Shown piece after piece: positions 59,451-64,000 of a stretch of DNA of 64,000 nucleotides. Where the stretch lies: the NCBI GenBank assembly GCA_013398055.1, contig VZRS01002391.1:3102-67101 (forward strand), in the 5' to 3' direction. The position numbers were made by a program, and so were the translations under genes. The stretch comes from Ifrita kowaldi (lineage: Eukaryota > Chordata > Aves > Passeriformes > Cinclosomatidae). The notes under the pieces were generated by a model. The model made no database searches and was not told the DNA's origin. It worked only from the letters and a program-made list of their open reading frames with translations. The first letter of the stretch is position 1. Each line of letters opens with the position of its first letter.

Positions 59451-62400
59451 ACTATGTATTGCCAGGAGGCAAAGTCTGCAGGAAAAAGCATTTCCTGCAG
59501 AGAAAGTAGTGGTACAATATATGACAGCATTCAAAGAGTTGAATTTTCTGATTAATTTAAGTGTATCAACAGATAGTATGGATTTTGTACAGGTGTTTAT
59601 TCTGCACATACACAGAAAAATGCCTGCACTGCCTGTTGACATCAGCCACCTGTTCAGGTTAGTTATAATACCTCATTGTGACAAACAGCACGATCCAAGA
59701 GGCTATTATGATAGGATACTTCAGTAGTAAATTAGGATGTAAATTAAGATGTCACAGACACAATATGATGCCAAGGTTAAGATTTTTGATGTAATGAATG
59801 ATGGCTTAATGGAGAGACAGCCAGAAGTCCCAGCAGAGAAAAGCAGCTCAGTAGTACCAAAAGTTCTGGTTCAAAATTTTGCTACCAATAAGCCAGCACA
59901 GAAGTCTATGATGTACCTATATTCTAAAACCTCATTTGAACAGCAAAATCCAACAGAAAATGAAAATTGAAAGAGGATATTTAGAAGATGGAAACTTCAC
60001 ATTTTTTTCATTTAGCCTTTAACTATTTTAACCATGAATGCAGCACTACGAACTCTTCTTGCTCTTGATGTCCCTTGTGAGCATCCATTCCAGGTGAGCT
60101 TTGACTTTCCTAACACCATCCTTACATGCACAGGCATTTCATAGGTCTTCCATAGACTGAGAAACAAAGAGAAATAACGAACAAGCGGAGTGAATCTGTG
60201 GCAAAATGGGAAAATTTCCTATGATTCATAGCATATGCATAAAAAAGTCTAGAAATTAACTTAAATTTGCAGAGGATTTAAGCTATTTCATTTAAGGAAG
60301 ACAAGAATAATGGCAGATTGTTGCCAAGGGATTCTGCAGAGTCAATTCTACTGAGCAATAAAATGGCAGATATATTTGAAGTTTATAAATGCAGTTCGAC
60401 ATGTGTTTCAAAAAAATATCTAGACATTATATTCATAATGTTAGCTCAATGCTCTGCACTGGTTGAACAAATAAGAGGGATGGCAGGAAGCACTAAAAGG
60501 AAGATAGTAGCAGCAAACTTCTTTATATCATTGTTTAAACTGTGGTAACCACAACTTTAATATTACATGGAGTTCTCTGTCCTCAGTTTTGAAAAGTACA
60601 TCACAGCATTAAAAAGGATGGAAAGAGGAAAGATTATGAGACAGCCAACTTCTGGATGAAAAATGACTAAAACAGGCAATAACAGTTCAGCCTGGAGACC
60701 TAATGAGGACAGATGTGATGGATATGAAGAAAAAATAAATGGAAAGAGGAGACAGGTAGAAAATTATTATTCACTGAGTATTATAATACCAAAATAAAGA
60801 ACATAAAATCTAACTGTCTAGGATGCCTCAGACACAAAAGGAGGGAATTTTGGGATGCTGTGAACAGTCAAACTGTGGACTTCATTGTCACAGGAGGTCC
60901 ATGTGGTTGCTTCCAAATTTTGCATATGTTCAGAAAGCACCTGACAAACTCATGGAAAGAAATCATCCAGGATTATTAACTCAAGAATAGTCTTGAAAGG
61001 TCCAAGCTGCAGGTCACTAGAAGGTGGATGACTTTACCACAGGGACACAGCACTGCCTAGATATTCCCTTTAGCTTATCCTGTCCTGATGCTCCTCACTA
61101 GGTTTTATATCAGATATTAAACCCAGGGCATGCACATGTGCAGAGGGTATGATCAGCTCTGTGTTTGTGTGTGATGCCCTTATTCCATGGAACAGGAGCA
61201 ATGCTCAGTCTTTTCAGCTGGCCCAGTTGGTCCATTGTGCCATAGAAGCATCCACTGATCTTATAACCTGAAAGAGGCTAAAACAGGCACTAGGATAAAG
61301 AAAGATGTGTCCCTAATGGGCATTGGGCTGTCTGTCCTGAAATCATCCCAGGAGTGCCAAATATATGGCTGGGGAGAAACAGAAATAAATAATAGAGGGA
61401 AATTAGTTTTCAATTGCTCATTTGGAATTGCTAGTTTCAATCAATGACAATTTTAAGGCATTAAACACATTCCAGAGTAACTTGTCAAAAAAACCCCCCC
61501 TGCAGTTGCTGACATTCTCTGAGGTTTTTTTAATAAGATCAGGGTCAGTGATAGGAAATAAGCAGGAAGATGAATAGGATGTCAAAATTAAATTGAGTTC
61601 CAGAAGAGTTATCTTAAGTTCCCAGAAAAATAGAAACTCATGAAACTTTGTCTGAAACTAAGCAGGAAATGTGTGTTTTAGCTTAGAGGGAACAAGAAGG
61701 CTGATGACTGTCTTTAGCGGTATTAACAACCCATGCTATTTTAGCAGCTTGAAAACACCCTCATCCTTTGAATTCTGAAACAGAGAAGGTTCTACTTACT
61801 TTAAATCCTAATGATTTGTGGTGCATCAGGCTCTTTCATTTTTATACAGGGAACCCAGATTAATTGTTTCAACCATCTGACTATCCATTACAATCTGAGG
61901 ATGTACTTCTTGTTAAAGTATCAGAACTGTTGAATAAAATGCCATTTTAACAACCCATATGTCTGTGTTTTTGTTTTGTTCTCTTTTGCAAGATGTTGTA
62001 GCACTTCATCTTCTCGAATGTAAGTACACTATTGGCCAGACTGTTATTAATCATCATTGTTGTCAATGAACAAAAGTCCAGTGAAAGAAAACAATTGAAT
62101 GCCTAGTACTGCAGAGGAGCTCAGGTTTCAGAATGACCACACTGATGAATAATGTTACTTTCATTTGGGAATTTGTCTATGCATTTATAAATCCTGTTCT
62201 GAACTGGGGTCTTGCTATATATTTACACCATTGTTTAAGATACTCTGTCTATTTCCTCCTTGGGATCAAGGAGGCAGGATAGTGGGTTTGAATAAGAGCA
62301 TTAAAACTATTATTAAAAATTACTCTTCTCCAACCAAAACCATGCAATGAGTTCATCATAGCAAAATAGGTTTTCTCTAGTTGTCTGCAGATGAAAATCT

Positions 62401-64000
62401 AGAGTTTTAAGGACTAGGAAACCCTTGAAACAAACAAAGAGACCATATGAAGGCAGGGCTAAGTAAAAAAAGGCTTGAGAAGCAGAGAGTCACACAGGAA
62501 TAGATTTAGTTAAGGACTTCCAAGATAACAGAAACAGTGGAGAAAGTGAAATAAATAAAACACAGCTCTTAAAGGACTAGGGCTGGGTAATGCATTCCAG
62601 CAGGAGGAACCTGGAACTCAAAAGGTCAGTAAGTTTTTTGGGATTCTGAGGAAGAGGGTGGACATAGAGATGTTGCATGTTTTGCATAAAAATGTTTATC
62701 TCCTGGTCTATGTGAAATACCTAAAAATCACATGGTGAGTACTGTCTATTTGCTTCCAGTAGCTTGAAGTCACTAGACTAGAAGTGAAATGGCCCTCAAG
62801 AACAAAGGTATGGGAAGGGATGTTTTTAATCTGTTTAGGAGCTCTCTTTTGTAAGACTGTCTCCTATTTACAAGTAAAGCAAGAAACCCATAATGTTATA
62901 TTTAATAGAATGAATTAGACCCAGAAACTGTGCCTGGAGGAAATCCAGGCACAAAGGAAAGCTTACAAGTCCAGAGACCAAACTTGTAGATACATCACAG
63001 CAGACTGGTAGAATCCAATGAAGTAACTGGATGAGCTTCATAAAAAAATGTTTGAGCTCATTTCTTAACCAAGTTCACAATATAAATGCTAGGTCTTTTA
63101 TGCCTTCTGCCATATTCCAACTACTGGCTTGACTGCAGTGTTGCTATAAGTACCTAGTAGATTGGTTTTATAGTTACACTTATATATATCAAATTAGTGC
63201 TGTTTTCTCCCCTGCAAACTTGGGATTTTAATTTAGATTCTGCTCTTAGCTGAAAACCAGCACTTTAATGTCTCTTTAATCTACACTACAGTCTCTTAAC
63301 TAAATGTCATTTCACACCTTCTTGGTTCTCCAATAAGGTGTTCTTGCCTTACTACTCTCTAAAAAGCACTGTTGTAGGGACTTACAGCATCATTAGTTTC
63401 TATGCTTAAACATGGAAAATGATATATAAGAACTAAGCTTTATCATTCTTAATGTTTTCATATGCTTGCAGGGAACTGCAAGTCCGCAGGGGATAGAAAT
63501 AAAAATGGAAATATAGCAGCATTGTACTAATATAGCAGTGGCTGTGAGAGAATGAATGTTATGCTCTTGAGCTCAAGGAATGCTTATGCAGGAAAAGATT
63601 GACTCATCTGAAACCAGAAACCAGAGAGCACCTGCAAGTACTAGCTGGACATGAAGGAAAAGGCTGGACACACTCACCATGCCCTCTTATATCTCTGAAC
63701 TAGAGTCCCATGACATGAGGAGGCTATTTGATAATGCAAAACATCAACTTGGATGTACCAGGCTATATGACATGAGGGGAGGAGAAGGACCAGTGGTGTT
63801 AGTTGTATACTGGATGTGAGTCCTTGAGTGTCTTGCCACACAACAAGGGACTGGTGGAGGGTAGGACTGTTGGTGAGAACTGCACGAGTGCAAGGGTGCA
63901 TATTCATCCACCATCATTCTGGTCACTGCCTGCAGTATGCTATTCCTCCTTTTTCCTGTGGAATGGGCTGCTGGTCTTCTCCTCCAGACTGAATGCAATG
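59451..64000. other. Intergenic, no gene recognised
   Basis: AT-rich sequence up to the right edge. The open frames are all under about 85 codons and unrecognised. There are no RNA genes, satellites or young transposons that I can identify. Confidence 0.7.

Overview
This window is vertebrate nuclear DNA, almost certainly from a bird. It carries most of one protein-coding gene on the + strand, PPARGC1A (PGC-1alpha, the transcriptional coactivator of mitochondrial biogenesis and oxidative metabolism). A bird is suggested by three CR1 LINE fragments, two LTRs of avian endogenous-retrovirus type, compact introns compared with mammals, and a protein close to but distinct from the mammalian one. 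The species cannot be told from the sequence.

Layout. 1-6406 is the 3' part of a large intron 2 and holds a 1.5-kb antisense CR1. Exons 3 to 13 follow: 6407-6601, 7561-7683, 8583-8787, 12832-12877, 12986-13059, 20844-21756, 22320-22424, 22827-22947, 32740-32861, 33216-33367 and 36224 onward, with the TAA stop at 36325-36327. All introns are GT-AG and every exon phase joins correctly. Together they encode 719 residues, against 720 for human residues 79-798; the single missing residue is a proline in exon 8. Exons 1 and 2 and the promoters lie upstream of the window. A 3'UTR of about 3.7 kb runs to a likely terminal AATAAA at 40020. From about 40.05 to 64 kb I see no gene: AT-rich intergenic DNA with one LTR, one CR1 and degraded ancient repeats.

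How the parts work together. The exons encode the activation domain and its boundary (exon 3), two LXXLL-type nuclear-receptor boxes (exons 3/4 and 5), p38/phosphodegron sites (exons 6-8), the DHDY HCF-1 motif and RS domain (exons 8-9), the RRM (exons 11-12) and the C-terminal CBP80-binding tail (exon 13). Intron 6 holds an exact equivalent of the alternative acceptor that makes the short isoform NT-PGC-1alpha: a 31-nt extension encoding L-F-L-stop.

Most unusual items. There is a 260-bp, little-diverged piece of 18S rRNA inside intron 10. A 294-bp perfect duplication flanks a single N inside an LTR and is probably an assembly artefact. A (TTTTA)n microsatellite stands where the polypyrimidine tract of exon 5 should be. 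Several cysteines have been gained relative to human, mainly in and near the RS domain. No new multi-gene system was found.
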